Shown here: positions 30,935 to 38,788 of the stretch, piece by piece
Position numbering within the stretch: position 1 is the stretch's first letter
Layout: every line of letters starts with the position of its first letter
From: an uncultured Planctomycetia bacterium
Lineage (GTDB): Bacteria > Planctomycetota > Phycisphaerae > Phycisphaerales > SM1A02
Reading direction: 5' to 3'
NCBI GenBank assembly: GCA_937871505.1
Contig: CALMPF010000071.1
Coordinates: 1-53,454, forward strand
DNA length: 53,454 bases
Made by a program: the position numbers and the translations under genes
Notes under the pieces: generated by a model
Seen by the model: only the letters and a program-made list of their open reading frames with translations
The model's database searches: none
What the model was told of the DNA's origin: nothing

Positions 30935-32335
30935 TCACGCTCCCAGCTCGCTCCACGCGAGAAACCTCACGGTCGTTCCCGGCTCGACCGGCTCAGGCTG
31001 GATCGGCAGGGCGACGAGCCCGTCGCTCGCGGCGAGGTGGGCCAGATCGCCGCTGCCCTGCCAGCCGAGCACGCGGACGCCGCCGGGGTCGGAGGTCGGA
31101 GCGCAGCGGGCGGCGCGGAAGGCCTGCCGCGCCGGGTTCGGGCGAACGCGCTCGAGGAGCTGCGCCGGCCGCCACGGCAGCGTCGGATCGCCCCCGAGAA
31201 GGCGTCGCAGCAGCGGCCAGAGAAAGAGGCAGGCGCAGACGTGCGCGGAGACCGGGTTGCCGGGCAGGCAGAGGACGATCGGACCGCCGCGCACCCGCGC
31301 GCCGGGCGACGGTCCCTCCGGAGCGGCGACCGGCATCGGCCTTGGCGGCGGCGCCGAGCGATCCGTGCGTCCGTCGCGCGGCGCGCTCGACGGAGGCTCC
31401 CCGAAGCTCCCGATGGCGATCGGGCCGCCGGGCTGAAGGCGAGCGCCCCGGACGGCGAAGCGCACCCCGAGCGATGCGAGGGCCTCGGGGAAGAAGTCCT
31501 TGGCACCCGCGCTCACGCCCCCGACGGTCACGAGCACCTCGGCGGTCGCCGCAGCATGTCGGAGCGCCCGCTGGGTCGCCTCGAGATCGTCGGCGACGTG
31601 GCGGCATTCGACGACCTCGCCTCCGAAGCTGCCGATCAGAGACTCGAGCATCGGCGCGTTGGAGTTGCGGACCGAGACGGGGGCGAGCTGCGCTGCGGGC
31701 GTCTCCGGCGCGACGATCTCGTCCCCGCTGGTGATCACCGCCACCCGCGGCGGGCGCGCCGTGCTCAGGCGCGTCGCACCGACGGCGGCTGCGAGCCCGA
31801 GATGAAACGGCCGAAGCCGCGTTCCCGCCGCGACGAGCACGGCGCCCGACCGCGCATCGGCGCCGCGGGGATGGATCGCGTGGCCGCGCGGAACGGCGTC
31901 GGCGAAGCTGACCTCCGCGGCAGCGCCGCGGCGCAGCGCGCGGTTCTCGAGCAGCTCGTGCTGGATCACCGTGTCCAGCTCTTCCGGAACGGCCGCGCCG
32001 GTCGCGATGGCAACGCACGTTCCCGGCGGCACCTGCCGCTCGAAGCGATCGCCGGCCGCGATGGCGCCGATGACCGGAAGCGCTCGACCGGATGCGAGAT
32101 CGACGTGCCGCAGCGCGTAGCCATCCATCGTCGCCCGGTCGAAGGGCGGCTGATCGCGGTCGGCGACGATGGGGCTGCGGAGCGTCCGCCCCAGCGCCTG
32201 CCGAGACGGGATCGACACCTTCGACCCCTCGCCCGCGCCCTCGGGCTCGCTCCCGCAAGGCGCCGGGGAGAGCAGCCCCAGCGCGACGGCGAGCGCTTCC
32301 GCGTGATCCGGGAGCGGTCGCGGCGGCTGGGTCAT
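30935..32335 (-). CDS. moeA: Molybdopterin molybdenumtransferase
   Basis: The 466-residue enzyme inserts molybdate into adenylated molybdopterin. Visible elements are PPFDRATMDGYALRHVDLA (the PFxxSxMDGYA motif), GDRFERQVPPGTCVAIATGAAVPEELDTVI, PPRVAVITSGDEIV, and VLVTVGGVSAGAKDFFPEAL (TxGGxSxG). PIVLCLPGNPVSAHVCACLF is the LPGNPVS motif. The C-terminal domain IV is present (QGSGDLAHLAASDGLVALP). It is longer than the usual 400-410 residues because of a Pro/Arg-rich insert of about 35 residues before the LPGNPVS motif. The start at 32335 is the only sensible ATG. moaD follows on the same strand. Confidence 0.95.
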   Translation of the reverse strand: MTQPPRPLPDHAEALAVALGLLSPAPCGSEPEGAGEGSKVSIPSRQALGRTLRSPIVADRDQPPFDRATMDGYALRHVDLASGRALPVIGAIAAGDRFERQVPPGTCVAIATGAAVPEELDTVIQHELLENRALRRGAAAEVSFADAVPRGHAIHPRGADARSGAVLVAAGTRLRPFHLGLAAAVGATRLSTARPPRVAVITSGDEIVAPETPAAQLAPVSVRNSNAPMLESLIGSFGGEVVECRHVADDLEATQRALRHAAATAEVLVTVGGVSAGAKDFFPEALASLGVRFAVRGARLQPGGPIAIGSFGEPPSSAPRDGRTDRSAPPPRPMPVAAPEGPSPGARVRGGPIVLCLPGNPVSAHVCACLFLWPLLRRLLGGDPTLPWRPAQLLERVRPNPARQAFRAARCAPTSDPGGVRVLGWQGSGDLAHLAASDGLVALPIQPEPVEPGTTVRFLAWSELGA

Positions 32336-32429
32336 CGGTTCGTGCTCGCGCGAGGCACCGTGCGGAAGCTCCGGGCGACTGCTGACGAGATGCCCGAGAA
32401 GCGTCGAACTTCGCGCTGCGGCACCGGCT

Positions 32430-33281
32430 TCACGCTCCCTGGACGAATCGGGCCAGCGCGGCGGTCACCGCCGCGCGGGCGTGCGGCTCCGCCAGCGACC
32501 GCCCGGCGAAGGCGACCGCGACGCGCTCGACGACGCGCCCGTCGAGGCGAAGCGCCGTGGCGACGGCCTCGGCGTGCTCGCCCGCGCGCAGCTCGGCGGC
32601 CGGATGGATGATCGCGATCGGCCGCGGCTCAGCGAGGGCGAGCAGGCGCATCGGCTGCCGCGCGCCGGCGTCGCGGATGAAGCGCTCCTCGTCGCTGGGA
32701 GGCGTCGGCACGCCCTTCTCGGCCGCGCGGTCCAGCCGCCGCACGACCAGCTCCACCGCCACCGGGGAGATGAGAACCAGCGGCAGCCCGGGGCTCCGCG
32801 CCGCGACCTCCATCGCGACTGCGGCGGCGCGGCCCGTCGCGGCGAGGACGAGGCGCCGGGGATCGAGGTTGGCACGGAGGTGGGGGTGGTCCGCAGCCAT
32901 CGTCACCAGCGCGGCGACCTTCGCGACCAGCTCTGCGAAGCTCGGCGGGCCGGGCGAGCGGCTCGGCGCAGTGTCGCTGCCCCCCGGGGCGGAGGTCCCG
33001 GCGTCGGCGCCTTCGATCACGGGGGCCTCGCCGATCACCGCGATCCCCGCGTCGACGAGGGCCTCGCGGAGCCAGCGCAGCGGCGCGACGGGAGCGGGCT
33101 CGGTCGGCAGGAGGGCGCCGTTGCCGTTCGCGGCGCGGTCCGGCGTCGCGAGCGGCCTCAGTGGCGGAAAGGGGTCCTCGACGAGAAGCACCGCCGCCGG
33201 AAGCGAGCGTCCCCGACGTCGGCGCGGCAGCGCGACGTCGGGGAGCGGATCGACCTCGGCATCCGGCCGGGCGACGGACAT
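32430..33281 (-). CDS. Degenerate alpha/beta-hydrolase-like protein of unknown function
   Basis: I do not recognise this 283-residue protein with certainty. RWLREALVDAGIAVIGEAPV, then DPRRLVLAATGRAAAVAMEVAARSPGLPLVLISPVAVE, follows the layout of alpha/beta hydrolases around the nucleophile elbow. However, the expected GxSxG reads ATGRA, so the nucleophilic Ser is missing. IAIIHPAAELRAGEHAEAVATAL resembles the strand that carries the catalytic acid in true hydrolases. A Pro/Ser-rich insert (about 75-110) is disordered. If the fold call is right, it is a pseudo-enzyme. It lies between moeA (94 bp) and the pseudopilin gene (187 bp) on the same strand. The start is set at MSVARPDAEVD; the frame upstream is Arg-rich and noncoding. 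Confidence 0.6.
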   Translation of the reverse strand: MSVARPDAEVDPLPDVALPRRRRGRSLPAAVLLVEDPFPPLRPLATPDRAANGNGALLPTEPAPVAPLRWLREALVDAGIAVIGEAPVIEGADAGTSAPGGSDTAPSRSPGPPSFAELVAKVAALVTMAADHPHLRANLDPRRLVLAATGRAAAVAMEVAARSPGLPLVLISPVAVELVVRRLDRAAEKGVPTPPSDEERFIRDAGARQPMRLLALAEPRPIAIIHPAAELRAGEHAEAVATALRLDGRVVERVAVAFAGRSLAEPHARAAVTAALARFVQGA

Positions 33282-33468
33282 GGTGGATGGTACGCAGAGG
33301 GCACAGCGGCTCCGAGTGCGACGACGTGTCGAGGGCGAGGCGCGGAAGGAGCGCGTCCGCACGGAGTCCGGCGAACTCGGGTCGTCGCCGCGGCGCAGCG
33401 TCCGCGACGTGCGGCGCCGCGGCCTTCGAAGGTCGGAACGCGCCTGACCCGCGGCGCCGGCGACCCTG

Positions 33469-34293
33469 CTACCGCGGATCGAACGCAGCGTCATCCTCGG
33501 AGAGGAAGCCGTTGCGCGGCCATCCCATGATCGACTCGAGGAGCTGCGGCGTCGCGTGCATGCCCTCGCGCGGCGTCGTGGCGCAGGCGCAGTGCCCGTC
33601 GAGCCATGCGACGTTGCAGCTCCCCGAGTGCCGGAAGGCCTGCCCGCCCGCATAGACCATGGCGAGGTCGTTCTCGACCTGGTTCGAGGGCGCCCGCATG
33701 AACTTGTTGGCGCCGTTCTTCCAGCCCCCGTCCGCGAAGACCGCAGTCTCGGCGGTGCGGCGATGCTGCATCGTCGGCAGGCCGGGCCGGGCGTTGGCCC
33801 AGCCGTCGATCCAGGCGCCGTCCGACCCCATCGAGGGCAGGAACCCCTCGGTTCCGAGGTAGGTCGTGTTGTACTGATAGCCGGTGTGCGGATCGCCCGC
33901 GAAGGTCGATGCGCCGTGGAACTCCGGGCACTGTTGGACGCGATCGGGATCGCCGACGTAGGCCCAGAGCGGCCCCGGACGGATGACGCCGCCGGGTGCC
34001 TGGATCCAGTCCCACGCACGGGTCTCGACGCCTCCTTGGACGACCACATAGAGGATGGCGGGGGGATAGCGATCGCCGTTCTGCGTCGCGTACGTCGCCG
34101 CCGCGGCGATCATCTGCCGCAGGTTCGAAGCGCACTGGGCGCTTCTTCCCGCGGCGGTGATCCTCCCGAGCACGGGCAGCGCGAGCCCGAGGAGGATGCC
34201 GAGAACCGCGAGGGCGACGAGCGTCTCCGCAAGGGTGATGCCGCGCCTCCGATGGCCGGCACTCCCCGCCGACCGACGCCGTCGCGAGCTCAT
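33469..34293 (-). CDS. Prepilin-type (H-X9-DG family) surface protein, second gene after the cobalamin riboswitch
   Basis: The 274-residue protein has a type IV prepilin N-terminus: a basic leader ending RRRG, then ITLAETLVALAVLGILLGLALPVLG, with processing before the Ile and Glu at +5. CASNLRQMIAAAATYATQNGDRYPPA and the C-terminal SCNVAWLDGHCACAT (His and DG) match the H-X9-DG/DUF1559-like pseudopilins that are expanded in Planctomycetota. These are processed by prepilin peptidase and sit at the inner membrane or surface. It starts 35 bp after the stop of the dockerin protein gene and is therefore probably on the same riboswitch-controlled transcript. The start codon at 34293 gives a 17-residue leader, typical of the family; further upstream the frame runs into the preceding gene. 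Confidence 0.88.
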   Translation of the reverse strand: MSSRRRRSAGSAGHRRRGITLAETLVALAVLGILLGLALPVLGRITAAGRSAQCASNLRQMIAAAATYATQNGDRYPPAILYVVVQGGVETRAWDWIQAPGGVIRPGPLWAYVGDPDRVQQCPEFHGASTFAGDPHTGYQYNTTYLGTEGFLPSMGSDGAWIDGWANARPGLPTMQHRRTAETAVFADGGWKNGANKFMRAPSNQVENDLAMVYAGGQAFRHSGSCNVAWLDGHCACATTPREGMHATPQLLESIMGWPRNGFLSEDDAAFDPR

Positions 34294-34328
34294 GCACGCC
34301 GCGGCAGGGGGCTGGGCGGGCGCGGCGT

Positions 34329-35282
34329 TCACGTCCACGCCCCGAGCAGGATCCCGAGGTCCGCGCCGTCGACCGTTCCGTTTCCGTCGAGATCGGCGGG
34401 GAGGCCGGGGCCGGTCTCGCCCCACGCGCCCAGCAGGATCCCGAGATCCGCGCCGTCGACGACGCCGTCGCCATCGAGGTCGGCCGCGTTCGCGCGGGCG
34501 AAGAGAATCCCGACGATCGCGTCAAGCTCGATCGAGCGCGAAGCGCCTGCCGGCACCGAGATCCGCACGTACTTCGCCTGCGCAAGACCGACGCTCGCGA
34601 GATCGATGCCGGTTCCGCCGCCGGAGCCGGCATAGAGATCGAGCAGTTCGTCGTACTCGAGGAAGAGAACGTCCTCCAGCGCGAGCGCAGGGTCGAGCGG
34701 CTTGCGGAAGTCCGAGGGAATCGAACCAGGGGTCCCGTCGAAGGGACCGCTGTCGAGATAGCCGAGGGTCGGCATCAGGCCGTCGGCGACGGCGCCGGGG
34801 ACGACGTGCCATGCGATGCCGTCGGCGCTGACCTCGACGACGCCGCCGTCGTCGCTGAAGACGCCTCCGACGATGCCGAGCGGGAAGGCCGCGTCGATGA
34901 AGCCGGTGTTGCCGAAGAGGATCAGGTCGACGCCGAAGGGATTGCTCGGGTCATCGATCACCGGCGCCTCGAAGGCGAGCTCGATCCAGCCGCCGACTCC
35001 GATCGAGAGAATCTCGCCGGGGAGAAACGCCGGACTGAAGGGGCTGACGACCGAAGGAAAGAGGCCGACGCCGGTGAAGCGCGTCGGCTCGCCGAGGACG
35101 GCGAGCGGGTTGTCGTACCCGGCGGCGCCGCCGGCGCCGGGCGCGAAGGCGATGACCTTCGCGGCGAAGGGCGACGTCGGAGCGGCGGCGGCGAGGTTGG
35201 CCGCGAGCGCCGCAGCGGCGGCGAGTAGGGCGCAGCGCGCGGGGGTGACCGCGGCGCTTCCGGAGGCGAACGGACGGGACAT
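34329..35282 (-). CDS. Surface protein with dockerin-like module, controlled by a cobalamin riboswitch
   Basis: The 317-residue protein has a signal peptide (CALLAAAAALAANLAAAAP). Its beta-rich ectodomain carries AVLGEPTRFTGVGLFPSVVS, LSIGVGGWIELAFEAPVIDD, PFGVDLILFGNTGFID and VVEVSADGIAWHVVPG. From memory, this order resembles a family annotated only as cell surface protein or PEP-CTERM protein (VLGxP, SLGxGGxIxLxF, DFxVFGN, VEVSxDG). The C-terminus has two dockerin-like Ca-binding loops (LDGDGVVDGADLGILLGAWG, LDGNGTVDGADLGILLGAWT). AGGAG lies 9 nt before the ATG. The gene sits behind a promoter and a cobalamin riboswitch, with a leader of about 565 nt. A role in binding B12 or a B12-related ligand at the surface is inference from that control. 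No transporter is adjacent. Confidence 0.85.
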   Translation of the reverse strand: MSRPFASGSAAVTPARCALLAAAAALAANLAAAAPTSPFAAKVIAFAPGAGGAAGYDNPLAVLGEPTRFTGVGLFPSVVSPFSPAFLPGEILSIGVGGWIELAFEAPVIDDPSNPFGVDLILFGNTGFIDAAFPLGIVGGVFSDDGGVVEVSADGIAWHVVPGAVADGLMPTLGYLDSGPFDGTPGSIPSDFRKPLDPALALEDVLFLEYDELLDLYAGSGGGTGIDLASVGLAQAKYVRISVPAGASRSIELDAIVGILFARANAADLDGDGVVDGADLGILLGAWGETGPGLPADLDGNGTVDGADLGILLGAWT

Positions 35283-35489
35283 TGCGGGAGCTCCTCTGCT
35301 CAAGCGCTCCGTCGACCTCGCGGTCGCGCGCGGAGCGGTTCCCGGCCGTGCGAAGTCCGTCGTCGAGGCGACCATCCGGGGGACGGCGCCGAGCGACGGG
35401 AGAGGATCGCACGACTCGAGCAGGAGCGCGCGGAGCGCAGCGGGAACGGACCGGCTCCGCGTCGTGTGCCCCATGCTCGCGAGGGCGAC

Positions 35490-35846
35490 GACTTCCGAGG
35501 CTCGAGCAGGTCTTCCGGCTTCGGGCGTGGCTCGGCTCCGCCTTCCCGCCGATGCGGGCGGCGACTCCTGGTCGTCGCACCCGTCTCGACAGTGGCTTGC
35601 CGGATCGGTCTCCGGCGCTGGAGCGAGTTTGCCGACCCTCCTGGAGGCGCCCTGCCCAGGCGATCCGCCGCGGCCTGAGGCGTGCGGCGTCGCCGAGAGA
35701 CTGCGTCCGGGAGAGGTCGGCGCCCGTCACGGCGGCGCGTCCGCGGTGGAATCTCACCACCTTCCCTCTCGACCGCGCGCCGCGGAGAGCTCCGCCGCGC
35801 GTGGCCGCTGGTCCTGTTCGTCAGCAGACGACCAGGCGCACCCAAG
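35490..35846 (-). promoter_or_regulatory. Cobalamin (B12) riboswitch aptamer
   Basis: Reading the minus strand, the conserved cobalamin-aptamer blocks appear in canonical order: GGGAA-GGTGGTGAGATTCC (35766-35748), CGCCGTGACGGGCG (35735-35721), GCCACTG (from 35596), CGGGAAGGCGG (35548-35538), and the B12 box GCCGGAAGACCTGC (35519-35506, consensus GCCAGGAGACCTGC). The segment between the second and third blocks is longer than usual and could hold an extended peripheral stem. The promoter at 35854-35882 starts transcription near 35847, at the 5' edge of the aptamer. The remaining 205 nt before the ATG at 35282 would be the expression platform. There GGAGC can pair with the GCTCC that overlaps the AGGAG Shine-Dalgarno sequence. 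B12 would be expected to repress the genes downstream. Confidence 0.9.
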
Positions 35847-35853
35847 CGGAGGC

Positions 35854-35882
35854 AACCTACGGAGTCCCCGTCGGCGTGTCAA
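35854..35882 (-). promoter_or_regulatory. Sigma70-like promoter driving the cobalamin riboswitch transcript
   Basis: On the minus strand a perfect TTGACA (35882-35877) and TAGGTT (35859-35854) are separated by 17 nt. The expected transcription start, near 35847, falls at the 5' edge of the cobalamin aptamer. The agreement between promoter position and aptamer supports both calls. Confidence 0.8.
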
Positions 35883-35935
35883 CCGGACGACGGAGGAGTC
35901 GCCGCGACGGCGCCTCGGCCGACCGGACCTCCGCT

Positions 35936-35965
35936 TTGACAGCGTGGCGTCTCGCTCGGTAGTCT
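35936..35965 (+). promoter_or_regulatory. Sigma70-like promoter of the HEAT/pseudo-receiver gene
   Basis: A perfect TTGACA (35936-35941) and TAGTCT (35960-35965) are separated by 18 nt on the plus strand. The expected start is near 35972, leaving a leader of about 54 nt before the ATG at 36026. It lies only 53 bp from the divergent riboswitch promoter, so the two could share a regulator. Confidence 0.7.
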
Positions 35966-36025
35966 GCCGGATTCGTGCCTGCGGCACGCCGACGCCCTGC
36001 CCGACCACCCGGAGACCTTCCCCCA

Positions 36026-38383
36026 ATGAGCATGCCGAGCCCTTCGCGCATCGCCGTCCGAAACCGCTCGCGCCGCACAGCGACGCCCAGCGTCTCCGCG
36101 CCGACCGGCGGCCTCCGCCGCGCCCGCTTCGGCGGTCCGATCCGCTCGCTGGGGGCGCTGGTCGCGGCGCTTCTCGTCCCCGAGAGCGGCGCTCTCCTGG
36201 GTGATCCGGCGCTCGGCCAAGGGCGCAGCGCCCACGCGGCGCCGCAGGTGGACCGGCCAGGCTCGGTCGTCGTTGCGCCCCCTTCGAGAGGAGGCGGCCC
36301 AGCCGCCGGCGCGACCCCGCGCCGGCTCCTCGAGGACTTCCTTCACTACGTTCGAATCGCCCGGCCGGACCTCGCAGCGGCGAACGCGACCGCGCTCTTT
36401 GACCGGGGGATCAGCGACGCGGAGCTCGCCGATCTCGTCGATGAGAACGACCTCGCCGCGCGCGTCGAGAGCACGATCCGGCTTGGCCGCGGCATGGAGG
36501 GCGTCGGGGACCTCGTCGCCGAGTTCGAGACCCGCCTGGAGAACGGGCGCCGCGATCTCGGGCGCGACCCGCGGCGCATCAAGGAGGCGGTGCAGATGCT
36601 CACCGGCACGCGCCGTCAGCAGATGCTCGCCCAGGCCCGCCTCGCGCAGGCGGGCGAGTACGCGGTGCCGGAGCTGCTCCGGCAGGTGGTCGAATCGCGC
36701 GATCCGGCGCTCGAGCTCGCCGCGGCCGAGATGCTTGTCGAGATCCGGCGCCAGGCGGTCTCCCCGCTCTCGGAGGCGCTGCGCAACCTCGATCCGGTCA
36801 ATCAGCGCCGCGTTGCCGACATCCTCGGGCGCATCGCGTGGCCGCACTCGCTTCCCTATCTGCTCGCCCTCTCCGCCGACTCCGCCGCGCCCGACGATGT
36901 GCGCGAGGCTGCTGCACGGGCCTTCGCCGCCGCAGGGGGCACATCGACCGACCTCGGCGGGCAGTGGACGGCCCTTGCCAAGCGCCACTTCGACGAGGAG
37001 CAGTCGCTGATCGCCTTCCCCGCCGAGCCGACGAACAACCTCTGGGGCTGGGATGATTTCGTCGGGCTCGTGGCGACGCCGGTGCCGACCGAGATCTTCT
37101 CCGAGATCATGGCGATGCGAGCCGCCCGCGAGGCGCTGGCCGTCGCCCCGGCGGATGAGGACGCCCTCGCGCTCTTCGTCGCCTCGAACCTCCGCCGCGA
37201 GAACAACCTCCCCGAGGGGGCCGTCGATCCGATCTTCACGGAGAGCGCCGTCAGCCCGCAGTTCTACGCCACCGCGGCGGGCATCTCGAGCGCCTCGCGC
37301 GTGCTCGAGCTGGCGCTGGCCGCGCGCGACACCCAGCTCGTCCGCGACGCCATCGAGGCGCTGCGCGAGACGGTCGGGCCGGGAAACCTCGGCGGACGGT
37401 CAGGGTCCCGCGCCGCCGGTCGCGTCGAGGCGCTGCTGGCCGAGTGCCTCCGGTATCCCGATCGTCGCGTGCAGTACGAAGCGGCGCTGGCCCTTGGCCG
37501 GGCGCTGCCTCGGCAGTCCTTTGCAGGCGACTTCTCCGTGGTTCCGACGCTCGCCTCCGCCGTTCGCACCGGCGACGCGAACTTCGCCGTCGTCGTCGCG
37601 GCGGAGAACGAGGACCGGCAGGCGCTCTCCGGACGGCTCCAGGCGATGGGCTTCACGATCGTCGCGGCGGCCGATCGCTTCCGCAACGCTCAGGGCGACG
37701 TGGCCGCGGCTCCCGGAATCGACCTCGTCGTGATCCGCGGGCCCCGAGACTTCGCCCGCGGCGAGGCCAACTCGGTCAGGACCGATCAGCGCACGCTTGC
37801 GGCACCGGTCCTGGTCATCTCGGATGCGCTGGACAAGGTGGCGCTCGATCGCGACTTCGAGCAGGACCGAGGGGTGCTGATCTCGCAGGCAGGGCTTGGC
37901 GACGAGCCCTTCGGCAACGCGATCGAGGCCGTGATGCGGCGGACGTCCGGGGGTCGGATCACCGAGTCCGAGGCGATGATCTATGCCCTCGAAGCCCTCG
38001 AGACGCTCAAGGGAATCGGCCTCTCGAGCTCGCCGGTCTTCCGGCTCGAGGACGCCCAGGCCGCCTTCTTCGACGCGCTCGGATCGCGCACCGGCGGCGT
38101 CCGCCTGATGATCGCCGACGTGCTGGCGATGATGGACACCGTCGAGGCCCAGCGGATGCTCTTCGACACCGCTCTTGCCGCGGAAGAGGCCGAGCAGGTC
38201 GAGCTGCTCGATCGCGTCGCCGCCAGCGCCCGTCGCTTCGGGAACCGCCTGGAGCCACGGCAGATCGAAGCGCTCGTCCGGCTTGTCGGAAGCAGCAGCG
38301 GTCCGCTGGCGGACGCGGCCGGTCGGCTGCACGGCGCGCTCGACCTCCCGGCGGCCACGGCGGTCCGCGTCATCGTGAAGTGA
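36026..38383 (+). CDS. Exported HEAT-repeat protein with a pseudo-receiver-like domain
   Basis: The 785-residue protein has a long basic N-terminus and a hydrophobic segment (SLGALVAALLVPESGALLG) consistent with export. HEAT-like helical repeats run through most of it (EYAVPELLRQVVESRDPALE, AAEMLVEIRRQAVSPLSEAL, VQYEAALALGRALPRQSF, GVRLMIADVLAMMDTVEAQR). Residues of about 515-605 form an alternating alpha/beta segment (NFAVVVAAENEDRQALSGRL, GIDLVVIRGPRD, APVLVISD) with the layout of a response-regulator receiver. The phospho-acceptor Asp and the acidic pair are not evident, so it is probably a non-phosphorylated pseudo-receiver. Function is unknown; a scaffold role is likely from the repeats. 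It has its own promoter, divergent from the riboswitch operon, and ends 64 bp before tRNA-Thr. Confidence 0.8.
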   Translation: MSMPSPSRIAVRNRSRRTATPSVSAPTGGLRRARFGGPIRSLGALVAALLVPESGALLGDPALGQGRSAHAAPQVDRPGSVVVAPPSRGGGPAAGATPRRLLEDFLHYVRIARPDLAAANATALFDRGISDAELADLVDENDLAARVESTIRLGRGMEGVGDLVAEFETRLENGRRDLGRDPRRIKEAVQMLTGTRRQQMLAQARLAQAGEYAVPELLRQVVESRDPALELAAAEMLVEIRRQAVSPLSEALRNLDPVNQRRVADILGRIAWPHSLPYLLALSADSAAPDDVREAAARAFAAAGGTSTDLGGQWTALAKRHFDEEQSLIAFPAEPTNNLWGWDDFVGLVATPVPTEIFSEIMAMRAAREALAVAPADEDALALFVASNLRRENNLPEGAVDPIFTESAVSPQFYATAAGISSASRVLELALAARDTQLVRDAIEALRETVGPGNLGGRSGSRAAGRVEALLAECLRYPDRRVQYEAALALGRALPRQSFAGDFSVVPTLASAVRTGDANFAVVVAAENEDRQALSGRLQAMGFTIVAAADRFRNAQGDVAAAPGIDLVVIRGPRDFARGEANSVRTDQRTLAAPVLVISDALDKVALDRDFEQDRGVLISQAGLGDEPFGNAIEAVMRRTSGGRITESEAMIYALEALETLKGIGLSSSPVFRLEDAQAAFFDALGSRTGGVRLMIADVLAMMDTVEAQRMLFDTALAAEEAEQVELLDRVAASARRFGNRLEPRQIEALVRLVGSSSGPLADAAGRLHGALDLPAATAVRVIVK

Positions 38384-38447
38384 CCGGCCTCTGCACCGGT
38401 GGAGCGATCGCGCCCGCAGCGCTGCACTGCTATCCTCCCCGTCTTTC

Positions 38448-38520
38448 GCCACCCTAGCTCAGTTGGTAGAGCGGAGCTTTCGTAAAGCTCAGGTCACGGG
38501 TTCGAGTCCCGTGGGTGGCT
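38448..38520 (+). tRNA. tRNA-Thr (anticodon CGT)
   Basis: A complete cloverleaf is readable: acceptor GCCACCC/GGGTGGC, D-arm GCTC-AGTTGGTA-GAGC, anticodon stem GAGCT/AGCTC with loop TTCGTAA (anticodon CGT), and T-arm ACGGG-TTCGAGT-CCCGT. The discriminator is T and CCA is not encoded. TATCCT at 38431-38436, 11 nt upstream, is a plausible -10 element. Confidence 0.96.
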
Positions 38521-38788
38521 CTTCGCACTTCCCGGCACGCGGGCCCATCGCGCGGCGGACAGAAGTGGATGTTCCGCGGCGGGCACCGCTTCGGAGAGGG
38601 CGTTCTCGAGCGCGGCCGCGAGCGCCCGCTCGGATCCTCATCTCCGCTTCGATGTCCGTCTCCCGATTGGACTCACTCCCCGCACTCCCGGCCTCGGCCG
38701 AACGCTCTTCGGCGCGGCCGCGCGAAGGGGATCTCGCCCCCGCGGTCTCGGAATCGCGAGCTGCGGCGCCGTGCGCGGGGACGCTTCG

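Larger units (their letters stand above)
35283..36025. other. Divergent control region: riboswitch leader plus two back-to-back promoters
   Basis: This 743-bp gap holds, from left to right, the expression platform (35283-35490), the cobalamin aptamer (35490-35846), its minus-strand promoter (35854-35882), a plus-strand promoter (35936-35965) and the leader of the HEAT protein gene. The long open frames that cross it on both strands are Arg-rich and overlap the conserved RNA, so I do not call them genes. Confidence 0.75.

Noticed and set aside
35300..35845. 181-residue minus-strand frame in the gap before the dockerin gene
   Set aside because: It starts with TTG, is mostly Arg/Ser/Pro and overlaps the conserved cobalamin aptamer; the RNA motif explains the sequence better.
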